In this document: positions 44,585 to 52,782 of the stretch, in pieces
Position numbering within the stretch: position 1 is the stretch's first letter
How the letters are laid out: each line of letters opens with the position of its first letter
NCBI RefSeq assembly: GCF_900108345.1
Contig: NZ_FNVV01000013.1
Location: 842,944 to 906,943, forward strand
Reading direction: 5' to 3'
Source: Bacteroides ndongoniae
Lineage (GTDB): Bacteria; Bacteroidota; Bacteroidia; Bacteroidales; Bacteroidaceae
DNA: 64,000 nucleotides
Program-made: the position numbers and the translations under genes
Notes under the pieces: generated by a model
The model's input: only the letters and a program-made list of their open reading frames with translations
Database searches by the model: none
What the model was told of the DNA's origin: nothing

Positions 44585-46084
44585 ATGGCAATACGAACCA
44601 ATACAAACCCCAGAGCGATGGACTTGCAGCCTGAAATGCGCGACATACTGATGCGCAACGGGCTTCAAGCCCATATCGCATTTGACGGTGGCGGCTACAA
44701 GCTGATCGTACAGGGACACGATTCGCCGCTGCTGACCTATCAGATTACCGAGAAACAACTGTTGGCGCTTACGGACTGGGGAACAAACACTGCCAACAAG
44801 AAAGCCTACAATGTGCTCACAAGCATCCTTGCAAAGGATTTCTATCTGCCCAAGAACTTTGTCCATGCCCGCAATGCTAACGGACGTGTGGCGATGGGTC
44901 TGCACGGCTACCGTATCGGAATGGGTGAATACGGGCGTACAGGCCGTTGGGGGCTGTTTCCTCCCATACTCGGATGGACACCGCGCCAGCAGGGCGGTTT
45001 TCATCTGCGCAGGGTCGGCGGACAGCTCTTTTTCCCCGGAGCGCCCATTGTCCCCGAACGTCCTGACGGACGCATGAAGCCCGGCGAGCTGCAGTCCGGA
45101 GGCTACGGCTTTTATTACAAGGGAGGACAGCCGGAACAACCCGTACAGCCCCGTGATGTCCTGCAGGACTTGCAGGCTGCCATTACACCGATGGTCAGCC
45201 GTCCCCGCAGCCAGGAACCTGCCCGCCCGTACAGGGAGCTTGTCGCTTCGCCTGTCTATTTCTCGAACGAAAAATGGTCGGAGTGCCTTGCTTCGCACGG
45301 GCTTATTGTCGATGCGGAGAACAGAACCCTCACCGTGCAGTCCGAGAATGTCAACGCGGACATGGTCTATGACCTGACGGAAGAGGAAATCAAAACGCTT
45401 ACATCGAATTCTCTTGAAGAGCATTCCATTGAGCAACGTCTGGAGCTCCTGAACGGGGTCATTGCCGGAGATTTCGCGGATAAAGTGACCTTGGATGATC
45501 TGAACAGTGACAAGCATATCGCCATCGGCCTCCATCCTGAAGTGCACGAGGAACTGGCCGCAAGACATTACCAGGAATACGCACAGGCGAACGGGCAGAC
45601 GGAAGACTATGGCAACAGCCTGCAGCTGTCGGATGAGATCGGCGGGCATGGAACCGAGATAAGCCAGATTGCCGTGGAACCCGGACCGGAAGAGGGAAAG
45701 TACAGGATGACCGCCGTCATCGACGGGCAGACCTACAGCCACGAGATTACCCAGAAGGAATACGACAAGTTTCTCGCCACGGACGACTACCATCGGACGA
45801 AACTTTTCGCGAAGATCTTCAGCGAGGCAGACCTGCGCCCCCGTCCGGAAACAAGCAAAGGACTGGGCATAAAAATTCTTGCGGCCCTTTCAGCAGGTGC
45901 CGTGGTGGTTTCTGAGGTCGTGCATAATCTCAGATGCCATCACGGGCCAGAGTGTTATGAGGAACATTACCATGGGCCGCGTCCTTATTTCAAACCCGGT
46001 GTTGACACTCCGAGGGATGTTGCCATCCGGAATTTCGAGGCACAGATGAACCGGGAAATCGGTGATATGAGAATGGGGAGGTAA
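44585..46084 (+). CDS. Hypothetical operon protein with DUF3945-like features, 499 residues
   Basis: A soluble protein with duplicated architecture: two segments resemble each other, residues about 12-75 (EMRDILMRNGLQAHIAFDGG ... LLTYQITEKQLLALTDWG) and about 225-300 (WSECLASHGLIVDAENRTLT ... VYDLTEEEIKTLTS), both with L-T-x-x-x-hydrophobic-x-x-L endings. A further unit (residues about 370-410) has YRMTAVIDGQTYSHEITQKE. This internal repetition is like DUF3945-type modules on Bacteroidales elements. A weak hydrophobic helix lies near residue 430. Role unknown. Confidence 0.55.
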   Translation: MAIRTNTNPRAMDLQPEMRDILMRNGLQAHIAFDGGGYKLIVQGHDSPLLTYQITEKQLLALTDWGTNTANKKAYNVLTSILAKDFYLPKNFVHARNANGRVAMGLHGYRIGMGEYGRTGRWGLFPPILGWTPRQQGGFHLRRVGGQLFFPGAPIVPERPDGRMKPGELQSGGYGFYYKGGQPEQPVQPRDVLQDLQAAITPMVSRPRSQEPARPYRELVASPVYFSNEKWSECLASHGLIVDAENRTLTVQSENVNADMVYDLTEEEIKTLTSNSLEEHSIEQRLELLNGVIAGDFADKVTLDDLNSDKHIAIGLHPEVHEELAARHYQEYAQANGQTEDYGNSLQLSDEIGGHGTEISQIAVEPGPEEGKYRMTAVIDGQTYSHEITQKEYDKFLATDDYHRTKLFAKIFSEADLRPRPETSKGLGIKILAALSAGAVVVSEVVHNLRCHHGPECYEEHYHGPRPYFKPGVDTPRDVAIRNFEAQMNREIGDMRMGR

Positions 46085-46088
46085 ACTT

Positions 46089-47240
46089 ATGAGGAACGGA
46101 GACCTTACATACGATGATTTTCTACAGAGACTGAACATTCAGGACATACTCATTGACGCGGGCTATCATCTGAACAAGCGTGACGGTCTGCGTTATCCGT
46201 CGTATGTGCGTATGGACAGCGAAGGCCGTCGTATCCGTGGCGACAAGTTCATCGTGATGCCGAACGGCAAGTGCTGTTTCAAGGCACAGGAACAGAAAGT
46301 CTATAACATCATATCCTTCATCAAGGAATACCCGCAGTTTTTCGCGGAATACCGGGCAGGAGTATCTCCGGACCGGCTTGTCAATCTCGTGTGCAACCGG
46401 TTGCTGAACCATCCCATCGAGGAACGTAGTACACGGATTATCCAGCCGAAACGTGACGTGAAACCGTTCGACATAACGGATTACGAGATTCACAGGTTCA
46501 ACCCTCAGGACAGGGATACGCAGAAGAAGTTCTATCCTTTCTTCAAACACCGTGGAATCGACCTCTACACACAGTATGCCTTCCACCGAGATTTCTACCT
46601 GGCGACAAAAGTCCGTGAAGACGGGACCCGATACACGAACCTTGCCTTTCCGATGTCTTTGCCCAAAGACCCGGGGACGGTTGTCGGCCTTGAGGAACGA
46701 GGCCGCCCGCGTCCGGACGGCAGCGGCAGTTACAAGGGCAAGGCTGAGGGCAGCAATTCAAGCGAGGGGCTGTGGATAGCCAACCTTAAGGGTGACCTGG
46801 ATTCCGTCGGCGGAGTGGCATGGTTTGAAAGTGCCTATGACGCGATGGCCTTCTATCAGCTCAACCGGGAACAGATCAAGAGCAACCCGGACCTATCCAG
46901 GAAGAGCGTGTATGTATCTACCGGCGGTACCCCTACAGAGGGTCAGATCAAGGGTATGCTTGCCGCCACACCGGAGGCACACCATTACCTCTGTTTCGAC
47001 AATGATGCCGCCGGACGGCTGTTCGTGGAAAAGTTCAAGGCAATAGCCGGACAGATGAACATTTCCCCGGAAAATATCAGAGAATTTCCCATTCTGCCTT
47101 GCTACAAGGACTGGAACGATGCGTTGCTTGGCAAGACCAATCCCGAGTATCTCAAAGAGACCGAGGGGCTGGTCAATCCGATTGAAGTACGGCATTCAGG
47201 ACAGGACGAGGAAGAACGGCAGACCAGTTATCACAGATAA
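46089..47240 (+). CDS. TOPRIM-domain primase-like protein
   Basis: A 383-residue protein of the mobile-element DUF3991/TOPRIM type. The N-terminal part carries a CHC2-like but Cys-poor region (YPSYVRMDSEGRRIRGDKFI, then GKCCFKAQEQK). The TOPRIM core is seen as GGVAWFESAYDAMAFYQLN (acidic Glu, about residue 240) and HYLCFDNDAAGRLFVEKF (DxD, about residues 303-307). It may prime complementary-strand synthesis after transfer, or modulate replication. It starts 5 bp after the preceding stop. Confidence 0.75.
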   Translation: MRNGDLTYDDFLQRLNIQDILIDAGYHLNKRDGLRYPSYVRMDSEGRRIRGDKFIVMPNGKCCFKAQEQKVYNIISFIKEYPQFFAEYRAGVSPDRLVNLVCNRLLNHPIEERSTRIIQPKRDVKPFDITDYEIHRFNPQDRDTQKKFYPFFKHRGIDLYTQYAFHRDFYLATKVREDGTRYTNLAFPMSLPKDPGTVVGLEERGRPRPDGSGSYKGKAEGSNSSEGLWIANLKGDLDSVGGVAWFESAYDAMAFYQLNREQIKSNPDLSRKSVYVSTGGTPTEGQIKGMLAATPEAHHYLCFDNDAAGRLFVEKFKAIAGQMNISPENIREFPILPCYKDWNDALLGKTNPEYLKETEGLVNPIEVRHSGQDEEERQTSYHR

Positions 47241-47252
47241 AACGAAAACATC

Positions 47253-47741
47253 ATGCAGACAGACCGTTTATTCCGCACTCATGTGTTTGTGCCCCACACC
47301 GGACAGTTCGTCATCAACGAGCTGCCCATTCTTGTGTTATGCTGTGCAGGATGGGTCTTTGGCGGAATTGACGGCTTGCCGTTCACGACTCTGTCCATGT
47401 GGGTCGCCCTTCTGCTTTCCCTGTTCCTGGTGTACAGGTTCATCTATCTACGACGCATACGCTATCGCATCGGGTCCGAACAGCTCGTGTGCGAGCATGG
47501 CATCATCTGGCGTAAGACAGATTATATGGAATTATACCGTATCGTGGACTTCACGGAAAATCAAAGCCTGCTGCAGCAGCTTTGCGGGCTGAAGACGGTG
47601 AGCATTTTCTCGATGGACCGGAATACCCCCAGGCTTGATCTGACCGGTATCCGGCGCAGGGATGACATAGTAACACTTGTCCGCGAACGGGTGGAATACA
47701 ACAAAAGAAAAAAGGGAATATATGAGATCACGAATCATTAA
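47253..47741 (+). CDS. Membrane protein with bacterial PH-like domain
   Basis: A 162-residue protein. Two hydrophobic segments (about residues 20-35 and 45-68) anchor it, followed by a bPH2-type domain: YRIGSEQLVCEHGIIWRKTD, YRIVDFTENQSLLQQLCG and TVSIFSMDRNTPRLDLTGI. Such PH-domain membrane proteins often act as membrane adaptors. The stop overlaps the next gene's start region by 20 bp, so translation is coupled. Confidence 0.7.
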   Translation: MQTDRLFRTHVFVPHTGQFVINELPILVLCCAGWVFGGIDGLPFTTLSMWVALLLSLFLVYRFIYLRRIRYRIGSEQLVCEHGIIWRKTDYMELYRIVDFTENQSLLQQLCGLKTVSIFSMDRNTPRLDLTGIRRRDDIVTLVRERVEYNKRKKGIYEITNH

Positions 47742-48417
47742 CTGGAGTCTGGCCCTCGTTGCCGTCCTGCTTCTGCCGCAGGTGTCCAAAGCCCAGATAG
47801 CGGCTTCCAATCCGCTGGAGTGGATTGCTCTGGCGGAGGGCAACGAGCTGATAAACGGCCAGATTGAAAAACAGATCAAGGGACAGACGCAGACGGCACT
47901 CCTGCAGAACAGCATCGCCGCCGAATTCAACCGCATCCATGAATGGCAGAAACAGTACAACGGCTACCTGAAGACGGTGAACGGATACGCTTCGTCACTG
48001 AAAGCCTGTACGCATCTCTATAACGACGGGGTCCGGATCTTCCTGACTCTGGGTAAACTGGGCAAAGCGATAAAGGACAACCCGCAGGGTATCGTTGCCA
48101 GTATGGGCATGAACAACCTTTATATCGAGACGGCCACGGAACTGGTCTCCGTATATACACTGCTGAACGATGCCGTTGCCAAAGGCGGTGAAGAGAATAT
48201 GCTGACCGGTGCGGAGCGCAGCACTACGCTATGGGCGCTGAATGACAGGCTGTCGGCTTTCAGCCGGAAGCTGCATCTGCTCTACCTGAGCATCCGGTAC
48301 TATACTTTCAATGATGTATGGAGAAATGTGACGGCAGGTATGCTTGACCGCAACAACGGTGAAGTGGCCCGCATGGCCATGTCACGCTGGCGCCGGGCAG
48401 CCTCCCTGACACGATAA
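47722..48417 (+). CDS. Secreted VirB5-like helical protein, third paralogue
   Basis: A 231-residue exported protein. I choose the ATG at 47722, because it begins a proper signal peptide (MRSRIINWSLALVAVLLLPQ, cleavage near SKA-Q); the longer reading starts inside the previous gene. The mature part is helical. It closes with EVARMAMSRWRRAASLTR, a tail like those of the proteins encoded at 2056, 2800 and 48429. Its place in an operon away from traJ suggests a second periplasmic module. Confidence 0.6.
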   Translation: MRSRIINWSLALVAVLLLPQVSKAQIAASNPLEWIALAEGNELINGQIEKQIKGQTQTALLQNSIAAEFNRIHEWQKQYNGYLKTVNGYASSLKACTHLYNDGVRIFLTLGKLGKAIKDNPQGIVASMGMNNLYIETATELVSVYTLLNDAVAKGGEENMLTGAERSTTLWALNDRLSAFSRKLHLLYLSIRYYTFNDVWRNVTAGMLDRNNGEVARMAMSRWRRAASLTR

Positions 48418-48428
48418 AGAATGACGCG

Positions 48429-49112
48429 ATGAAACGGACGATTTTGATAGTTATGCTGCTGACGGGCATCTGTATCGGCAAGATACAGGCACAGAACGAT
48501 CCGGTTCTGGCCGGAATGATACTGCTCTACACGGACAAGGCGCAGAAAGAGCTGAAAAACCAGGAGAAGGTGATGATGCTGCAGACTACCGGACATATAT
48601 GGACGAAAGAGGAAGTACAGGCTACGGCCGACCTGCAAAGGGAGTTCAACAAGTATCTGGATTCTTTCCGGTCCATCGTCTGCTATGCCGCACAGATTTA
48701 TGGCTTTTATCACGAAATCTCAAGGCTGACGGACAATATGGAAGATTTTACCAGGCAGGTTAGCCGGAGCACGACCAACGCATTGGCAGTAGCCCTTTCC
48801 ACGGAGCGCAACAGGATTTACCGGGAGCTGATGCTTGGCAGTGTGGAAATAGTAAATGACATACGAATGGCCTGTCTTGCGGAAAACAAGATGACGGAAA
48901 GGGAACGCATGGAGATAGTCTTCGGGATCAGGCCGAAGCTCAAGCTGATGAACACCAAGCTGCAACGGCTGACCAAGGCCGTGAAATATACGACTATGAG
49001 TGACATCTGGTATGAAATCGACGAAGGCGCACGCCCTGTTGCGGACAAACGCGACATTGTGGAAGCCGCCAAACGAAGATGGAAGCAGATCGGAAAAAAT
49101 GTAAGACCTTAA
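48429..49112 (+). CDS. Secreted VirB5-like helical protein, fourth paralogue
   Basis: A 227-residue exported protein with a signal peptide (residues 1-22, ending KIQAQ). The mature chain is helical, with LNRQV-type charged helices and a tail DIVEAAKRRWKQIGKNVRP that repeats the R/W ending of the other three. It starts 12 bp after its paralogue. The pair most likely arose by duplication. A periplasmic channel or pilus-tip role is inferred. Confidence 0.6.
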   Translation: MKRTILIVMLLTGICIGKIQAQNDPVLAGMILLYTDKAQKELKNQEKVMMLQTTGHIWTKEEVQATADLQREFNKYLDSFRSIVCYAAQIYGFYHEISRLTDNMEDFTRQVSRSTTNALAVALSTERNRIYRELMLGSVEIVNDIRMACLAENKMTERERMEIVFGIRPKLKLMNTKLQRLTKAVKYTTMSDIWYEIDEGARPVADKRDIVEAAKRRWKQIGKNVRP

Positions 49113-49124
49113 AAAGAACGAGAT

Positions 49125-49790
49125 ATGGGAGTATGGAGTACAATATTGAAGTATGGCGGCAAGGCGGCCAAAGGTACCGGCAAGGCTGTTTTGGCAACCG
49201 GGAAAAACGTGGGTGAAGCGGCACTTCATCCGTCGCAGACGTTACGGGGCGCCGGACAAGCCGTCAAGACTGCCGCCGTCGGAGGTGCGATCGGTTATGT
49301 CGGCTGGGAAAAGCTGACGACAGACAAGAGCGTGGTGCGCATCGTGAGCGATGCGGTCATCGGAGAACCGGCCACGGATGCCTTGGCAGATACCGCCGAG
49401 GATGTACGGGGACTGACGGACAAGGCCGGAGAAGCCGTCGGCACGTTAAGCGGAGCTGTGGCGGGAATAGATTCCAAACTTGACGGGGTATCCAATTTCC
49501 TGCGGCAGGCTTCGAGTGGCGGAGGCATGAACATGCTCGGCAATTTTGTCCGTAACCTCGGCCATGGCAACGTATCTGGATTGAGTATCGCGGGCCTTAT
49601 AGCCGCCGCTTTTCTCATTTTCGGACGTTTCGGGTGGTTGGGCAAGATCGCCGGGGCTTTCCTCGGCATGATGCTCATCGGCAACAATGCCGGCGTCTTC
49701 CGTGACACGAACACGGAGAGCGTGGCAAGGACACAGGCTTCCCCCGGCCAGAGCGAGGAACAGACCTATAACGGAGGAATGAGAAGATAA
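49125..49790 (+). CDS. Gly/Ala-rich membrane-associated protein
   Basis: A 221-residue protein, rich in Gly and Ala. A lysine-rich start (GKAAKGTGKAVLATGKNVGE) precedes a central helical part; a hydrophobic hairpin (about residues 150-185: SIAGLIAAAFLIFGRFGWLG and IAGAFLGMMLIGNN) is the only membrane segment. It ends with the tail YNGGMRR, like the GGMRR and SMRR tails of the proteins at 57607 and 52783 in the same operon. Family not recognised. Confidence 0.55.
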   Translation: MGVWSTILKYGGKAAKGTGKAVLATGKNVGEAALHPSQTLRGAGQAVKTAAVGGAIGYVGWEKLTTDKSVVRIVSDAVIGEPATDALADTAEDVRGLTDKAGEAVGTLSGAVAGIDSKLDGVSNFLRQASSGGGMNMLGNFVRNLGHGNVSGLSIAGLIAAAFLIFGRFGWLGKIAGAFLGMMLIGNNAGVFRDTNTESVARTQASPGQSEEQTYNGGMRR

Positions 49791-49814
49791 CATTATGAAC
49801 CAATACAGAACGAA

Positions 49815-50953
49815 ATGAAATATACAGAAGAAATGATACTTCACTCCGAGAGCGGCTACTGTATGCCTTTCGAGGAGCCCCAGGGCAAGGAGGTGGAAAT
49901 GACTCTCGGTTACGGCGAACAGACCGACCCGGGAACGGGCAAGCCGTTTTTCCACCATGGCATTGACTTCAACGCCCGATATTACAGGCTGTCTGCCGTC
50001 GCGAGCGGAATCGTGTCAGGGGTCGGCAATGATCCGGTACACGGGATATGCCAGACTATCCGGTACGGGGAATATGAGGTGACATACGGACACCTGTCAA
50101 ATGTCTTTGCGCAGTTCGGGCAACGCGTGAAAGCCGGTCAGACTGTGGCCTTGAGCGGTGACAGGCTGCACATCGAAGCCCGGTTCAAGGGAGAGGAACT
50201 GAATCCGCTGGAGTTCCTGACCATGCTTTACGGCAACATCCGTGCGCTTCGTCAGGCGGGAGGACATGAAACGGCGGCATTCCCGGATCTGGAAATGACC
50301 GTGAAGACCGATTACGACAAGGACAAACGGGAAATAGAGGAACTGATGCTGCGTTTCCTGCCGTACTACATGGAGGATCTGCAACGCGGAGCCTACGTGT
50401 TGCCCGAGCACACGGAGCAGTCCCTGCGCCACATCTTCACCATGGGGGCGATGAGAGAATATTTCTACGAGAACATGCCGAGCATGGCCAATCCTCTCGG
50501 ACTGGGGCATAAATCCATTCCGCTGGTCAGCAAGGTACAGAACCTGCTCATCGCTGATTTCCTGCATTACCTGGCCCTGCGTCACAACGTGTACCTCTCC
50601 ACCATGAGCGGAGACATAAAAAAAAACTCCATGACGAAGCCGTAAGCTACAGCGGCATCATTGATCCGCTGGCTGAACTCGACATCGACATCCAGAGCTT
50701 CGACATACCGCGTATCGTGTCGGTATATCCGGACCGGGCCGGTGTCCGCTGGTGGACAAAGGCATGGTTCAACAACCGGGAGGAAGGTGAAGCCTCCGTG
50801 GAGATAGAGCGTGAACAGGCGATACGCTTCATCCATGACAACATCGAGAAAGACGCATGGCTGGAGGAGTTCTTCCCCAAACAGATGGAAGTGTACCACA
50901 ATGCGATTGAACAGACAAAAGAACAACTGTTGAAACAGATAAATATGATATAG
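49815..50953 (+). CDS. M23-like domain protein interrupted by a -1 frameshift at A9
   Basis: The first frame gives 276 residues and stops at 50645; the continuation lies in the -1 frame to 50953. At 50618-50626 there are nine A residues. Re-reading one A gives GDIKKKLHDEAVSYSG and a further 100 residues, about 379 in total. The N-terminal part is M23/LytM-like: HHGIDFNARY (HxxxD) and later DRLHIEA, where the first His of the HxH motif is replaced, so catalysis is doubtful. No signal peptide. The downstream part is acidic and helical. The shift may be programmed slippage, a real mutation or a base-call error. Confidence 0.65.
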
Positions 50954-50960
50954 GATACTT

Positions 50961-52757
50961 ATGGACGGAACTATAAAACAAAGCAGACGATTCGCGGAAC
51001 TGGAACGTCTTTCGGATGACTATTTCCGTTACCACCTTGCTTCCGTCATGGATGAGACAAGAGATTATCTTGCCCGGAAACAAGGTGAGGAAATGAAGGA
51101 ATATTCCACCTCCCTTGGCGGGGTTCTCAGCATGATGGCTTCTTCAGCCCAACCTTTGAACGACCCGTACCAGCTGCTCAAAGTTACCGGCGAATGGAAC
51201 TCCAAGACAACGGAAGATTATGTAGAGATGTGCAAGGAGAAAATCGCCGCTTCGGAAGACATACAGCACGACCTTGCGTATATGGCCGGGCAATGGCGTG
51301 ATGCAGTCGTGAAGGAAATCGGCCGCGAACGGTACGACGAACTGTCGGAACAGCTTGGCGGCGATCTCGCCTATGCCTACATGGACTATCGTCTGGAACA
51401 GCAGATGATAGACAAACTGGTGAAAGACCGTATGCCCAAGTCTTCGGCTGATTATATCATCCGCAAGGCCGCGGAATCAAGCCTGTTCGGCCTGCCGCAG
51501 ATGTTGAGCCGTTCCCCGCTTGCCGAGGAGATCGAGAAGCGTGGCGAGGCCGCTTACCGGCCGAGCAAAGTTGAGCAGGGTGCGGGATGGCTGTTGGGTG
51601 CCTCGGCGGATACCGTCATGCTGGGCGGTGCCGGCTCATGGGCGGCATTCGCCAGATTCATCGGTGTGGATGCTGCCGTCTCCGCCACCATGGCACATTT
51701 GGAGCCGGAAGACCCCAAGTCGATTTCAGTCGAACAATGTATCAGCCAGGGTGTATTCGGCAGCGAACACAATGTGTTTGAAGATTTCCGGCGTGAAGCA
51801 GCCACCATGACCGCAGACAAGGACAGTTTCACGGCGACCGCCAATGAGCAGCTGAAGAAACAGATACCGGTCTGCAATTTCAACTTTACGGACTGGATGA
51901 AGAAGCAGCAGCCGTTCCCGTTCCTGAAAGGCTTGCAGGACAAGCTGAAACAGGAACGGCCGGAACGCTACAAGGATGTGCCGCTGGTCGTCGCACCGGG
52001 GCAGGAAGAAGCCTACCTGAAAAGTCTGGAGGAAAAGAAACAAACGGATGCGGAAGAGCCGGAACAGGTACATCAGGAATCGGTACAACCGGAAAAAGAG
52101 CCGGAGGTCATGCAGGAAACAGGGGTACATCCCGTGAATGACCTGTCTGAAACGCCGGCATCCAACGGCAACACGGGCGGATGGGAAGATCTGCTCGGCA
52201 CCCTTGGACTGAGCGGCATGGGAGACATTGCCGGCAATCTCGGCTATGTGATGGCGATGCTGCCGGATATTCTGCTGGGAGTATTTACAGGCAAGACACA
52301 GTCCCTGAACATCAAGGACAACCTGCTGCCTATAGCCAGCATAGTGGCCGGTATGTTTGTGCGGAATCCGCTGCTGAAGATGCTCCTTATCGGTCTCGGC
52401 GGGGCGAACCTGCTGAACAAGGCCGGGCATGAAGTGCTGCGTGAACGGTCAGAAGGCGAAATGAACACGGCCAATAGAGGTGCAGCCCAATACCGCCATT
52501 ATCCTGACGAACCGCTCAATCCCCGCATCACGAATCCCGTACTTCAAGGCAACATGCTTGTCGCGACAATTGACCGTGTACCCTGTACTATCCAATTATC
52601 GCAGACCGTGACTGACGCATACCGGGCCGGAGCCTTACCGCTCAACACGCTGGCAAACGCCGTACTCGCCAGAAGCGAACAGCTCCGTCAAAGGGCCTCG
52701 GACAATTACGACAACGGCCAACAGGAGACTATCGTGCGTACACGAGGTATCCAGTAG
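50961..52757 (+). CDS. Large hypothetical operon protein, 598 residues
   Basis: Starts 7 bp after the frameshifted gene. Residues 1-200 are helical and charged. Around residues 210-240 there is a Gly/Ala-rich amphipathic stretch (GAGWLLGASADTVMLGGAGS). Residues 330-390 are Pro/Glu/Gln-rich and likely disordered. Residues about 410-490 contain two hydrophobic helices (YVMAMLPDILLGVFTG and LLPIASIVAGMFV, LLKMLLIGLGGANLL). The C-terminus has a beta-rich segment (NMLVATIDRVPCTIQLSQTV). The family is not recognised; a membrane-linked conjugation protein is likely. Confidence 0.55.
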   Translation: MDGTIKQSRRFAELERLSDDYFRYHLASVMDETRDYLARKQGEEMKEYSTSLGGVLSMMASSAQPLNDPYQLLKVTGEWNSKTTEDYVEMCKEKIAASEDIQHDLAYMAGQWRDAVVKEIGRERYDELSEQLGGDLAYAYMDYRLEQQMIDKLVKDRMPKSSADYIIRKAAESSLFGLPQMLSRSPLAEEIEKRGEAAYRPSKVEQGAGWLLGASADTVMLGGAGSWAAFARFIGVDAAVSATMAHLEPEDPKSISVEQCISQGVFGSEHNVFEDFRREAATMTADKDSFTATANEQLKKQIPVCNFNFTDWMKKQQPFPFLKGLQDKLKQERPERYKDVPLVVAPGQEEAYLKSLEEKKQTDAEEPEQVHQESVQPEKEPEVMQETGVHPVNDLSETPASNGNTGGWEDLLGTLGLSGMGDIAGNLGYVMAMLPDILLGVFTGKTQSLNIKDNLLPIASIVAGMFVRNPLLKMLLIGLGGANLLNKAGHEVLRERSEGEMNTANRGAAQYRHYPDEPLNPRITNPVLQGNMLVATIDRVPCTIQLSQTVTDAYRAGALPLNTLANAVLARSEQLRQRASDNYDNGQQETIVRTRGIQ

Positions 52758-52782
52758 CATATAACCCCAAAACATATACTGT

